Assembly (NCBI RefSeq): GCF_018119395.1
Contig: NZ_JAGPWD010000038.1
Coordinates: 1 to 55,637 of the forward strand
Source: Massilia sp. ZL223
Lineage (GTDB): Bacteria; Pseudomonadota; Gammaproteobacteria; Burkholderiales; Burkholderiaceae_D
Reading direction: 5' to 3'
DNA: 55,637 bases
In this document: in pieces, positions 1 to 9,892 of the stretch
How the letters are laid out: every line of letters begins with the position of its first letter
How positions within the stretch are numbered: position 1 is the stretch's first letter
Notes under the pieces: model-generated
What the model was told of the DNA's origin: nothing
The model's database searches: none
Seen by the model: only the letters and a program-made list of their open reading frames with translations
Made by a program: the position numbers and the translations under genes

Positions 1-90
1 TTCGCCTGACGCTCTCTTGCGAGCGGCGATTGGCATCTTCAACACTCAACGGTGACAGCGCCATTTTTTTTGTTCGTGGTGTGCACGCAA

Positions 91-241
91 ACTTGGATCC
101 CGGCCTTCGCCGGGATGACGTACTGGAGCAGTCGCGGAGCGTGAGTTTGCCGCTGCTCTCGAGACCGTCATTACCGCCACTGGCGGTAATGACTCCCGGC
201 GAAGGCCGGGACAATGCCACTGGCATTGTCCCGCCCAAGTT
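91..241. repeat. BIME-like paired palindromic repeat, copy 1 (interrupted)
   Basis: The left unit at 91-120 reads ACTTGGATCCCGGCC followed by TTCGCCGGGATGACG and is itself a hairpin around CCCGGC..GCCGGG. An inverted partner ends at about 241 (CCCAAGTT). The partner is broken up by two perfect smaller palindromes at 167-193 and 208-232, both centred on GCCACTGGC. Here the ACTTGG ends face outward, as in the copy at the right edge of the window and opposite to the three internal copies. No coding capacity is credible in 1-259. Confidence 0.7.
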
Positions 242-259
242 CGTCGCGTACCACTAGCC

Positions 260-2350
<2,091 letters not shown>

Positions 2351-2633
2351 GTCTCTTCTTCTCCTTATCAAGTGATCTAGCCCGACCACTATAACTGAAA
2401 AAAGAACGGGCGTATTATTTTCTCATCGATTTTCCGCGCGCCTTGCCCTCGGGTAGTGGCCAATGCGCGGGACAACATGCCCGTTGTAAAACAACCAAAA
2501 GTATAAAATCCCCGATCAACCGGGCGCAACAATTCAACAGAACGCGCCTCGGCAGGCGCACAATACAGCTTCGCGGCACCACCAAACAAGTAGAGACCGG
2601 ACCATCCGCTTCCGGTTTCGAGGAGACACACAC
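2351..2633. other. Divergent intergenic region
   Basis: These 283 bases separate the leftward beta-oxidation gene from the rightward membrane-protein pair. They hold an AT-rich stretch with TATAAA near 2502 and a small GCGCCTCGGCAGGCGC hairpin near 2550. I could not place a convincing -35/-10 pair. ORFs crossing the region look spurious. Confidence 0.5.
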
Positions 2634-3191
2634 ATGCGCAGCAAAATCACCTTCCGGGTGACGCTGGTCGTCGCCCTCGTACTCGCCGTTCAGCAAGCCG
2701 CCGACGGCGTCTCGGTGCATTATTTGTTCGACGAGGAGGCGCTGCCGGCCTTCTCGAACTGGTGGGGCCTGCTCCTCCTGCCCGCCATGACCTGGATCGC
2801 CCTGGGGCGCGTGTGCGCCGGCTACGACGGCGAAGCCTTCGTCAGGGACGCCATCGGCGCCTTGCTGTTCGGCGGCGCACTGGCCTTCGTCTATGAGCAT
2901 GGGCGCCTGGACATCTTCGAATTCCTGGGCGAAGGACTGCTGCTCCTGACCCTGGCCTATCCGATCTACCGCGCCGGCTGCGTCGTCGGATTCGTGTTCG
3001 GCGCCGCCTATGCTTTCGGGCCCGTGGTTCCGGTCCTTGCGGCCTGTGCACTGGCGCCGGCCGCCTACCTGGGACACCACGGCGTGCGCATGCTGTGGTC
3101 GCTGCACAGGGCGCCGAGGCAGGAGCCGCCGAAAGCGCAGGGGCAGCAAGCGCAGCAGAACATGCAAGGCGCATTGCGTTCTGCGAAATAA
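2634..3191 (+). CDS. Membrane protein, first of a tandem paralogous pair
   Basis: An unrecognised integral membrane protein of 185 residues. Hydrophobic segments lie at about residues 6-20, 43-57, 75-88, 98-110 and 115-145. It is clearly paralogous to the next gene: both carry NWWG..LLP near residue 42, GLLLL then YPIYR near 100, and YAFGPV.PVL.AC near 125. The C-terminal ~30 residues are hydrophilic and Gln-rich (PKAQGQQAQQ) and are missing from the paralog. The start is supported by GAGGAG about 10 bases upstream. The pair is probably co-transcribed. Function is unknown; no transporter or enzyme motif is visible. Confidence 0.8.
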   Translation: MRSKITFRVTLVVALVLAVQQAADGVSVHYLFDEEALPAFSNWWGLLLLPAMTWIALGRVCAGYDGEAFVRDAIGALLFGGALAFVYEHGRLDIFEFLGEGLLLLTLAYPIYRAGCVVGFVFGAAYAFGPVVPVLAACALAPAAYLGHHGVRMLWSLHRAPRQEPPKAQGQQAQQNMQGALRSAK

Positions 3192-3229
3192 CTGCCACAA
3201 TCCTCGTGTCCCGTTAACGAGGAGTCAGC

Positions 3230-3730
3230 ATGCGTCGCCAACTTACATTCGCAGTGGCGCTTGCCACCGGCCTAATGCTCGCCTGGCAGCATCTCACCAC
3301 CGGCGTGCCGGCCCATCACCTGCTGGCGCGCGCCGACATGCCCGCCATCTCGAACTGGTGGGGGGTGATCCTGTTGCCGCTGCTGGCCTGGGTCGCGGCC
3401 TCGCGCGTCGAGGCCCGCTACGGCGCGAAGAAAGCTTTTGCGGCGGCTCCGGGCTTCGCCGGCGGCCTGCTGTTCGGTGCGGCCGTGGCGCTGTTCTTCA
3501 GCCTGGGACGCACCGACCTGTGCGAATACCTGATGCAGGGGCTGCTCCTGCTGGCCTTCTTTTATCCCATCTACCGCTCCGAGACCCTGCTAGGTTTCGC
3601 CTTCGGCATGAGCTATGCCTTCGGACCCGTACTGCCGGTGCTGGTCGCCTGCGTCCTCGCGGTGGGAGGCTATGTGCTGTACCAGCTCCCGCGCGTGCTC
3701 TGGTCCGCCGTCAAGGCGCAAAAGCGCTAG
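3230..3730 (+). CDS. Membrane protein, second of a tandem paralogous pair
   Basis: This 166-residue protein shares the layout of its upstream neighbour: an N-terminal hydrophobic segment, SNWWGVILLPLLAW, then GLLLLAFFYPIYR and FGMSYAFGPVLPVL. It ends in a short basic tail (KAQKR). GAGGAG precedes the ATG at good spacing, and the gap to the upstream gene is 38 bases, so a two-gene operon is likely. The 3' end faces the DUF3616 gene with only 6 bases between stop codons. Function unknown; it appears to be an old tandem duplicate with well-kept core motifs. Confidence 0.8.
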   Translation: MRRQLTFAVALATGLMLAWQHLTTGVPAHHLLARADMPAISNWWGVILLPLLAWVAASRVEARYGAKKAFAAAPGFAGGLLFGAAVALFFSLGRTDLCEYLMQGLLLLAFFYPIYRSETLLGFAFGMSYAFGPVLPVLVACVLAVGGYVLYQLPRVLWSAVKAQKR

Positions 3731-3736
3731 CCGGCT

Positions 3737-4882
3737 TCAAGCGCCCTTGCGCTTCCTGTGCCGGGGCAGCGGAAACACATCCGCCACGATGATGCTGTCG
3801 CCGATCTGGCGGCTGGGCGAGGCGGAATCGTAGACCACCATCAGCCCGTCCTCGGCGCCCTCTGGGCCGGGGAACAGGGTCATGCCTTCCGGATGGTCCA
3901 CGCCCTCGCCATAGGGCAGGCTCAGCAGACGCTCGAGCCGTTCGTGCGGCATCACCGTCTCCTTGTCCGGCTGCGCGCCGCCCGGCCAGCGGTAGACGTG
4001 GACCGGCCCGTCCAGGTCCATGGTGGGCCCGGCCAGGATCAGCAGGTCCTTGCCCTGCACGCACAGGTCGCGGATGCCGAGGCCGTGCAGGTCGACGAAG
4101 TGCTTGCGCAGCATCTGGGCCTCGCCGTCCACCGGGGCCAGGCGCAGCTTGCCGGGTTCGTCGTCCACCACGGCCACCTCCAGGATGGCCGCCCAGCCCC
4201 GCAGCACGGGGCCGCGCAGGCCCAGCAGCAGGTGCTTGCCGGCGACGGCGATGCCTTCGATGTCGAAGCCGTTGTCCTTGCCGGGGATGGACAGGAAGGG
4301 GCCGAAGTGTTCGTCTTCCTTGAGCAGCGCCGTGAGTTCGTTGCCATGCTCGTCCCCGCGCAGCAGCGCGGCGCTGCGCCGTTTTCCCTTGTGTTCGACT
4401 TCCTTCGCCAGGGTCGTCTCGCCGTTTTCGGTGGCGACGGGAATGCGCGCCAGCAGGTAGCGGTTGCCGTCGGCGCCGACGGAACACAGGCGCTTGTGGG
4501 CTTTCTTTGCGCCGTCGTCCGGCTTGGGCTGCTTGCGGCGCAGGCTGTGCGAACCGACCAGCCACATATATTTGTCGTCGCAGGCGAGGCCCTCGATATC
4601 GGCCTCGTTGATGTCGTCCTTCGTCTCGCCATGGGGCGGAAGCGGCAGGTCGAGGAAATCGTGCAAGGCAAACTGCTTGTGGTCGCGGGTGAAGCTGCTC
4701 TTGCCCGAACTGTCCTTGTCGGCCAGGGTCAGGCGCTCGATGCTGACCGATTCGTCGTTGGCCAGCCAGAGCGTCTTACCCATGCGCAGGGCCACGGACA
4801 GGCCGTCGCGCAGCTCCTTGTCGCGCGTGAGGTTGTCGCGCTCCGGGTGGAACTCCAGCAGGACGATGTTCGAGGGATGCAT
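3737..4882 (-). CDS. DUF3616 domain-containing protein
   Basis: A 381-residue soluble protein with no signal peptide. The N-terminal pattern DGLSVALRMGKTLWLANDES followed by IERLTL is typical of DUF3616 proteins as I recall them, which are predicted repeat-rich beta-propeller-like folds. Later segments such as GIAVAGKHLLLGLRGPVLRG and HPEGMTLFPG recur as blade-like repeats. Function of the family is not established. ACGGAGG lies upstream of the ATG at 4882. It follows the acyl-CoA ligase by 82 bases on the same strand, so co-transcription is possible. The C-terminus is very basic (PRHRKRKGA). Confidence 0.8.
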   Translation of the reverse strand: MHPSNIVLLEFHPERDNLTRDKELRDGLSVALRMGKTLWLANDESVSIERLTLADKDSSGKSSFTRDHKQFALHDFLDLPLPPHGETKDDINEADIEGLACDDKYMWLVGSHSLRRKQPKPDDGAKKAHKRLCSVGADGNRYLLARIPVATENGETTLAKEVEHKGKRRSAALLRGDEHGNELTALLKEDEHFGPFLSIPGKDNGFDIEGIAVAGKHLLLGLRGPVLRGWAAILEVAVVDDEPGKLRLAPVDGEAQMLRKHFVDLHGLGIRDLCVQGKDLLILAGPTMDLDGPVHVYRWPGGAQPDKETVMPHERLERLLSLPYGEGVDHPEGMTLFPGPEGAEDGLMVVYDSASPSRQIGDSIIVADVFPLPRHRKRKGA

Positions 4883-4964
4883 GCGATGGCCTCCGTGCGC
4901 TTGACGATATGGCCGAGCATACCGCCAAGCGGGAGAACATGGCGCAAGGGCGGCGCCGTCGCCC

Positions 4965-6617
4965 CTATGCGGTGGGCAGGCGGTACTCCTGGTAGGCCTC
5001 GCGCAGCTTGTTCTTCTGGATCTTGCCGGTGCCGCCGACCGGGAGGCTGTCGGCGAACACCACGTCGTCCGGAATCCACCACTTGGCGACCTTGCCTTCG
5101 AAGAAGCGCAGCAGCTCCTCGCTTGACACCTCCATGCCGGGGCGGCGCACCACCACCAGCAAGGGCCGTTCGCTCCATTTCGGATGCTGGACGCCGATGC
5201 AGGCCGCCTGCAGCACGGCCGGATGGGACATCGCGACGTTCTCCAGGTCGATCGAGCCGATCCACTCGCCGCCCGACTTGATCACGTCCTTGCTGCGGTC
5301 GGTGATGCCGAGGTAGCCGTCCGGGTCGATGGTGGCCACGTCGCCGGTCGGGAACCAGCCATCCTGCAGCACGCTGCCGCCCTCGCCGCGGAAGTAGCCG
5401 GACACCACCCAGGGGCCCTTCACCAGCAGGTGGCCGTAGGTCGCGCCATCCCAGGGCAGCTCGCTGCCGTCGTCGTCCACGATCTTCATGTCGACGCCGT
5501 AGATGGCGTGGCCCTGCTTGCGCAGCACGGCGCGCTGGTCCTCGACCGGCATCTTCATGTGCTTGCCCATCAGGGTGCAGGCGGTGCCCAGCGGCGACAT
5601 CTCCGTCATGCCCCAGGCGTGCACCACCTGCACGCGCAGGCGGTCGATCAGGGTGTCCATCATGGCCGGCGGACAGGCCGAGCCGCCGATCACGGTGCGG
5701 CGGAAGGTCGAGAAGCGCAGGTCGTTCTGCAGCACGTAGTTGATCAGGCCCAGCCAGACCGTGGGCACGCCGGCCGAGAAGGTCACGCCCTCCTGCTCGA
5801 ACAGCTCGTACAGCGACTTGCCGTCCAGCGCGGCGCCCGGATAGACCATCTTGGCGCCGGACAGCAGCACCGAGTACGGCAGGCCCCAGGCATTGACGTG
5901 GAACATCGGCACCACGGGCAGCACCACGTCGGCCGAGGACACGTTCAGCGCGTTCGGCATGGCCGAGGCGTAGGCGTGCAGCACCGACGAACGGTGAGAA
6001 TACAGGGCGCCTTTCGGATTGCCGGTGGTGCCCGAGGTATAGCACAGGGCCGCGGCGCTGCGCTCGTCGAACTGGGGCCAGCGGTAGTCGTCGGGGGCGG
6101 CGCCGACCAGCTCCTCGTAGCACAGCAGCATGGGGATGCTGGTCTCGCGCGGCATGTGCTCGCGCCCGCACATGGCCACGTAGCCCTTCACGGTCTTGCA
6201 GGTGCGCGCCATGATCTCGATGGCGGGCAGGAAAGTCAGGTCGAAGAACAGGAACTGGTCCTCGGCGTGGTTGACGATGTAGGCGATCTGCTCGGGGTGC
6301 AGGCGCGGGTTGATGGTGTGCAGGACGGCGCCCGAGCCGGAAACGCCGTAGTACAGCTCCATGTGGCGGTAGCCGTTCCAGGCCAGGGTGGCGACGCGGT
6401 CGCCCATCCTGACGCCCAGGCCGGCCAGGGCATGGGCCAGCTTGCGCGAGCGCTGCTCGCACTCGCGGTAGGTATAGCGGTGGATATCGCCTTCCACCCG
6501 GCGCGAGACGATCTCGCTGTCGCCGTAGTGGCGCGCGGCGAACTCGATAATGCTCGAGATCAGCAGCGGCTGGTCCATCATCTGGCCCATCAGGGGGCTC
6601 ATCGGGTAGTCGGTCAT
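4965..6617 (-). CDS. Acyl-CoA synthetase (AMP-forming fatty-acid/methylthiopropionate CoA ligase type)
   Basis: This ANL-superfamily ligase of about 550 residues activates a carboxylic acid with ATP and loads it on CoA. It has the P-loop-like YTSGTTGNPKG (about residues 193-203), HAWGMTEMSPLG, the hinge segment TGDVATIDPDGYLGITDRSK and the C-terminal GKIQKNKLRE with the catalytic Lys. The sequence style resembles medium/long-chain and DmdB-like ligases; the substrate cannot be assigned. The second ATG (6617) is preferred over 6629 because the first ATG overlaps GGAG, which then sits 6 bases before the second. A beta-oxidation enzyme lies 2.6 kb away, consistent with fatty-acid use but not in the same operon. 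Confidence 0.9.
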   Translation of the reverse strand: MTDYPMSPLMGQMMDQPLLISSIIEFAARHYGDSEIVSRRVEGDIHRYTYRECEQRSRKLAHALAGLGVRMGDRVATLAWNGYRHMELYYGVSGSGAVLHTINPRLHPEQIAYIVNHAEDQFLFFDLTFLPAIEIMARTCKTVKGYVAMCGREHMPRETSIPMLLCYEELVGAAPDDYRWPQFDERSAAALCYTSGTTGNPKGALYSHRSSVLHAYASAMPNALNVSSADVVLPVVPMFHVNAWGLPYSVLLSGAKMVYPGAALDGKSLYELFEQEGVTFSAGVPTVWLGLINYVLQNDLRFSTFRRTVIGGSACPPAMMDTLIDRLRVQVVHAWGMTEMSPLGTACTLMGKHMKMPVEDQRAVLRKQGHAIYGVDMKIVDDDGSELPWDGATYGHLLVKGPWVVSGYFRGEGGSVLQDGWFPTGDVATIDPDGYLGITDRSKDVIKSGGEWIGSIDLENVAMSHPAVLQAACIGVQHPKWSERPLLVVVRRPGMEVSSEELLRFFEGKVAKWWIPDDVVFADSLPVGGTGKIQKNKLREAYQEYRLPTA

Positions 6618-6756
6618 CGGCGTCTCCATGATCTATTTTGCAACTTCGTGAATGTTGTAACGTGGTCAGAGTACGGTCGTCAATGCAATTCGATGATGCG
6701 ATGCAGCAGGTATTTGCGGAACATGCTCACGCTCGTAGGGCGCTAGTTCGTTAGCT

Positions 6757-6860
6757 CGTCGTTCTGGCGAAGGCCGGAACCCACGTTTCCGCGCCGCGCC
6801 TACATTCAACATAAGTGGCGCGCGAAGACACTTGGATTCCGGCCTCCGCCGGAATGACGT
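6757..6860. repeat. BIME-like paired palindromic repeat, copy 2
   Basis: Left arm CGTCGTTCTGGCGAAGGCC at 6757 and right arm CTTGGATTCCGGCC through GGAATGACGT ending at 6860 are imperfect inverted copies of the same unit, separated by about 45 bases. Each arm is also a hairpin. It fills much of the gap between the divergent acyl-CoA ligase and selO; the rest of 6618-6908 shows nothing recognisable. Confidence 0.75.
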
Positions 6861-6908
6861 TGGTAAGGTCGCGGTCTGACAGCGCCGCTACTTCGTCCTC
6901 TCCCACCC

Positions 6909-8441
6909 GTGCGCCTCCACATTCGGCCCGGTACGGTAGAATCCCGACATCCACCATCCCTTGATACTGGAACTGCCATTACTGCCGACGAACTCCCCCT
7001 GAACAATTCGTTTGCCGAGCTGCCCCCGGCCTTCTACACGCGCCTGATGCCGACCCCGCTGCCTTCGCCCTACTTCATCGCGGCGAGCAACCCGGCAGCG
7101 GCGCTGGTCGGCCTGAATGCGGGCGAGCTGGCGAACGAGGACTTCGTTGCCGTCTTCACCGGCAACAAGGTGGCCGTCCGTTCCCAGCCCCTGTCGGCCG
7201 TGTACTCGGGCCACCAGTTCGGCGTCTGGGCCGGCCAGCTGGGCGATGGCCGCGCGATCACCCTGGGCGACATCGCCACCCCGAACGGCCCCATGGAGCT
7301 CCAGCTCAAGGGCGCCGGCCTGACGCCGTATTCGCGCATGGGCGACGGCCGCGCCGTGCTGCGCTCCTCGATCCGCGAATTCCTCTGCTCCGAAGCGATG
7401 GCCGCCCTCGGCATCCCGACCACCCGCGCCCTGATCGTCACCGGCTCGCACCAGCCCATCGTCCGCGAAAGCGTGGAGACGGCCGCCGTGGTCACCCGCA
7501 TGGCGCCCTCCTTCGTGCGCTTCGGTTCCTTCGAGCACTGGCACTACAGGAACAAGCAGGACGAGCTGCGCATCCTGGCCGACTACGTCATCAAGAACTT
7601 CTATCCGGAATTCGCCGGCGCGGTGAACCCCTACAAGGAACTGCTGGCCGAAGTGACCCGCCGCACCGCGCGCATGATCGCGCACTGGCAGGCGGTGGGC
7701 TTCATGCATGGCGTCATGAACACCGACAACATGTCGATCCTGGGACTGACCCTGGACTACGGCCCCTTTGGTTTCATGGAAGCCTTCGACGCCAACCACA
7801 TCTGCAATCACACCGACCAGGGTGGCCGCTATTCCTATGCCAACCAGGTGCCGGTGGGCCACTGGAACTGCTATGCGCTGGGCAACGCCCTGCTGCCGCT
7901 GATCGGCACGCCTGAAGAAGCCGAGGAAGCCCTGGATGTGTACCGTCCCGCCTTCGGCGCCCAGCTCGACGAGCTGCTGCACGCCAAGCTGGGCCTGCGC
8001 GACACCCGCGACGAGGACGGCGCCCTGTTCGACGCCATGTTCCAGCTGCTACAGGCCAACCATGCCGATTTCACCCTGTTCTTCCGCCGCCTGAGCGGAC
8101 TGCGGGTGGAGGATCCTTCCTTCGACACGCCGCTGCGCGACCTGTTCATCGACCGCGAAGCCTTCGACGCCTGGGCCGCGACCTACCGCGCGCGCCTGCG
8201 CGCCGAGTCCAGCGACGACGCCCTGCGCAGCGAGGCCATGAACCGCGTCAATCCCAAGTACGTGCTGCGCAACTACCTGGCCCAGGTGGCGATCGAACAG
8301 GCGCAGAATGGCGACTACAGCGGCGTGCACAAGCTGCTGGCCGTGCTCGAGCGCCCCTACGACGAACAGCCGGAAAACGAATCCTATGCCGCCTTGCCCC
8401 CTGACTGGGCGGCGCATCTTGAAGTAAGCTGCTCATCCTGA
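6909..8441 (+). CDS. selO: Protein adenylyltransferase SelO (YdiU/UPF0061)
   Basis: SelO is a pseudokinase-fold enzyme that transfers AMP from ATP to Ser/Thr/Tyr of proteins, notably redox proteins. Family blocks seen: AVYSGHQFGVWAGQLGDGRA, LQLKGAGLTPYSRMGDGRAV, RSSIREFLCSEAM, the active-site HGVMNTDNMSILGLTLDYGP and NPKYVLRNYLAQ. The protein ends in CSS; the Cys three from the end matches the position of Sec in animal SelO and of the C-terminal redox Cys in E. coli SelO. The start is uncertain: the only standard upstream codon is GTG at 6909 with no ribosome site, whereas homology seems to begin near residue 25, where an ATT codon (6978) follows GGA. Likely first gene of a run with msrB, yciB and bolA. 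Confidence 0.93.
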   Translation: MRLHIRPGTVESRHPPSLDTGTAITADELPLNNSFAELPPAFYTRLMPTPLPSPYFIAASNPAAALVGLNAGELANEDFVAVFTGNKVAVRSQPLSAVYSGHQFGVWAGQLGDGRAITLGDIATPNGPMELQLKGAGLTPYSRMGDGRAVLRSSIREFLCSEAMAALGIPTTRALIVTGSHQPIVRESVETAAVVTRMAPSFVRFGSFEHWHYRNKQDELRILADYVIKNFYPEFAGAVNPYKELLAEVTRRTARMIAHWQAVGFMHGVMNTDNMSILGLTLDYGPFGFMEAFDANHICNHTDQGGRYSYANQVPVGHWNCYALGNALLPLIGTPEEAEEALDVYRPAFGAQLDELLHAKLGLRDTRDEDGALFDAMFQLLQANHADFTLFFRRLSGLRVEDPSFDTPLRDLFIDREAFDAWAATYRARLRAESSDDALRSEAMNRVNPKYVLRNYLAQVAIEQAQNGDYSGVHKLLAVLERPYDEQPENESYAALPPDWAAHLEVSCSS

Positions 8442-8458
8442 TTAAGAGACAGGCCATC

Positions 8459-8854
8459 ATGAACGATAAAGTGACGAAGACCGACGCCGAGTGGCGTTCC
8501 CAGCTCGACCCGATGCAGTACCAGGTCACGCGCCATGCCGCCACCGAGCGCGCCTTCACCGGCAAGTACTGGGACCATCACGAGCACGGCATCTATCACT
8601 GCGTCTGCTGCGACACCCCGCTGTTCGAGTCGGACGCCAAGTTCGATTCCGGCTGCGGCTGGCCCAGCTATTTCCGCGCCCTCGACCCGGACAATGTGAT
8701 CGAGAAGGAAGACCGCACCCACGGCATGCTGCGCACCGAGATCATCTGCGCCGTGTGCGACGCCCACCTGGGCCACGTCTTCCCCGACGGTCCGCCGCCG
8801 ACCGGCCTGCGCTACTGCATCAACTCCGCCGCCCTGCGCTTCGAACCCATCTAA
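8459..8854 (+). CDS. msrB: Peptide-methionine (R)-S-oxide reductase MsrB
   Basis: This enzyme reduces the R-diastereomer of methionine sulfoxide in proteins using thioredoxin. Length 131 residues is normal for a single-domain cytoplasmic MsrB. Zinc ligands are C48/C51 (CVCC) and C97/C100 (CAVCDAHLGH); the catalytic Cys is C120 in RYCINSAAL. FDSGCGWPSYF is the conserved substrate-site block. It follows selO by 17 bases and precedes yciB by 21, so the three probably share a transcript. Cys63-type recycling is represented by C66 in GCGWPS. Confidence 0.96.
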   Translation: MNDKVTKTDAEWRSQLDPMQYQVTRHAATERAFTGKYWDHHEHGIYHCVCCDTPLFESDAKFDSGCGWPSYFRALDPDNVIEKEDRTHGMLRTEIICAVCDAHLGHVFPDGPPPTGLRYCINSAALRFEPI

Positions 8855-8875
8855 CCACCAAGGGACTACCCCGCA

Positions 8876-9505
8876 ATGAAATTCCTGTTCGACCTGTTCC
8901 CGGTCATCCTGTTCTTCGGCACCTATAAATATGGTGAAAGCAACCAGGAGTGGGCCCACGGCCTGGCCACCCAGTTCCTCGGCGGCCTGATCGCGGGCGG
9001 CTCGGTGCCGCCCAGCCAGTCGGCGATCCTGCTGGCGACGGCGGTGGCGATCGTCGCCACCTTCCTGCAGATCGGCTATTTGCTGGCGCGCGGGCGCAAG
9101 GTCGACGGCATGCTGTGGCTGTCGCTGGGCGTGATCGTGGTCGCCGGCGGCGCCACCATCTACTTCCACGACGACACCTTCATCAAGTGGAAGCCGACCA
9201 TCCTGTACTGGGGCTTCGCCCTGGCCCTGCTGGTGGCCCAGGTCTTGTACCGCAAAAACTTGATGCGCTCGGTGATGGAGGCCCAGGTGAAGCTGCCCGA
9301 TCCGGTCTGGAACCGGGTCGGCTATACCTGGATCGTGTTCTTCTTCGCCATGGGCCTGCTGAACCTCTTGATGGCCTTCGTGGTGTTCGCCACCGATACC
9401 AGCGCCTGGGTCAGCTTCAAGCTGTTCGGCTTTACCGGCATTTTCTTCGCCTTCGTGGTCGTCCAGACCCTGATGCTTTCCAAACATATTGAGGAGGACG
9501 CATGA
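8876..9505 (+). CDS. yciB: Septation protein A / inner-membrane-spanning protein YciB
   Basis: A polytopic inner membrane protein of 209 residues with about five hydrophobic segments. It opens with MKFLFDLFPVILFFGTYKYG, a hallmark of YciB/IspZ, and contains TIYFHDDTFIKWKPTILYWG and WVSFKLFGFTGIFF. In enterobacteria YciB affects cell-envelope integrity and division; the exact biochemical role is unresolved. AAGGGA precedes the ATG. Its stop overlaps the bolA start (ATGA), which indicates translational coupling. Confidence 0.95.
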   Translation: MKFLFDLFPVILFFGTYKYGESNQEWAHGLATQFLGGLIAGGSVPPSQSAILLATAVAIVATFLQIGYLLARGRKVDGMLWLSLGVIVVAGGATIYFHDDTFIKWKPTILYWGFALALLVAQVLYRKNLMRSVMEAQVKLPDPVWNRVGYTWIVFFFAMGLLNLLMAFVVFATDTSAWVSFKLFGFTGIFFAFVVVQTLMLSKHIEEDA

Positions 9506-9786
9506 GCACCCCTACCGATCGCACCGAACGCCTGCGCGAGCGCCTGCAGGCCGAACTGAAGCCTTCCGTGCTCGAGATCACGGACGATTCCCACCTGCAT
9601 GCCGGCCATGCGGGCGCGGCCTCCGGCGGCAGCCATTACAGCGTGAAAATCGTCTCGGACCAGTTCGAGGGCCGCACGCTAGTCATGCGGCATCGTCTTG
9701 TGTATGATGCCGTGCACGAAATGATTAACAAAGCGGAAATCCACGCGCTCGCCATCACGGCGACCGCGCCTTCCGAACAGTCCTGA
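9502..9786 (+). CDS. bolA: BolA family protein
   Basis: BolA proteins pair with monothiol glutaredoxins to coordinate [2Fe-2S] clusters and act in iron-sulfur and stress physiology. This 94-residue protein shows the family core SHYSVKIVSDQFEG, RHRLVYDAVHEM and IHALAI with the conserved His of the last block (residue 81). It starts inside the yciB stop codon with GAGGAGG just upstream. It closes the selO-msrB-yciB-bolA run. An adjacent glutaredoxin gene is not present here. Confidence 0.94.
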   Translation: MSTPTDRTERLRERLQAELKPSVLEITDDSHLHAGHAGAASGGSHYSVKIVSDQFEGRTLVMRHRLVYDAVHEMINKAEIHALAITATAPSEQS

Positions 9787-9825
9787 ATGTCGGCTTCAGG
9801 CTGCTTTAAGAAAACTCGCCGACAA

Positions 9826-9853
9826 TTGAACTGGTTGTTACAAAAACTAATCT
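9826..9853 (+). promoter_or_regulatory. Candidate sigma70 promoter of the first ppiC-type gene
   Basis: TTGAAC at 9826-9831 and TAATCT at 9848-9853 are separated by 16 bases, about 40 bases before the ATG at 9893. Assigned by eye only. Confidence 0.4.
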
Positions 9854-9892
9854 AACCTCGTCCAGCAACTCTCCCCGCTACAGGAACACCAC

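Noticed and set aside
30..257. 75-residue ORF at the left edge
   Set aside because: It translates the repeat element and its palindromes; no ribosome site and no protein-like features.
2389..3200. Minus-strand ORFs across the tandem membrane genes
   Set aside because: They are antisense to two well-supported paralogs and have atypical composition.
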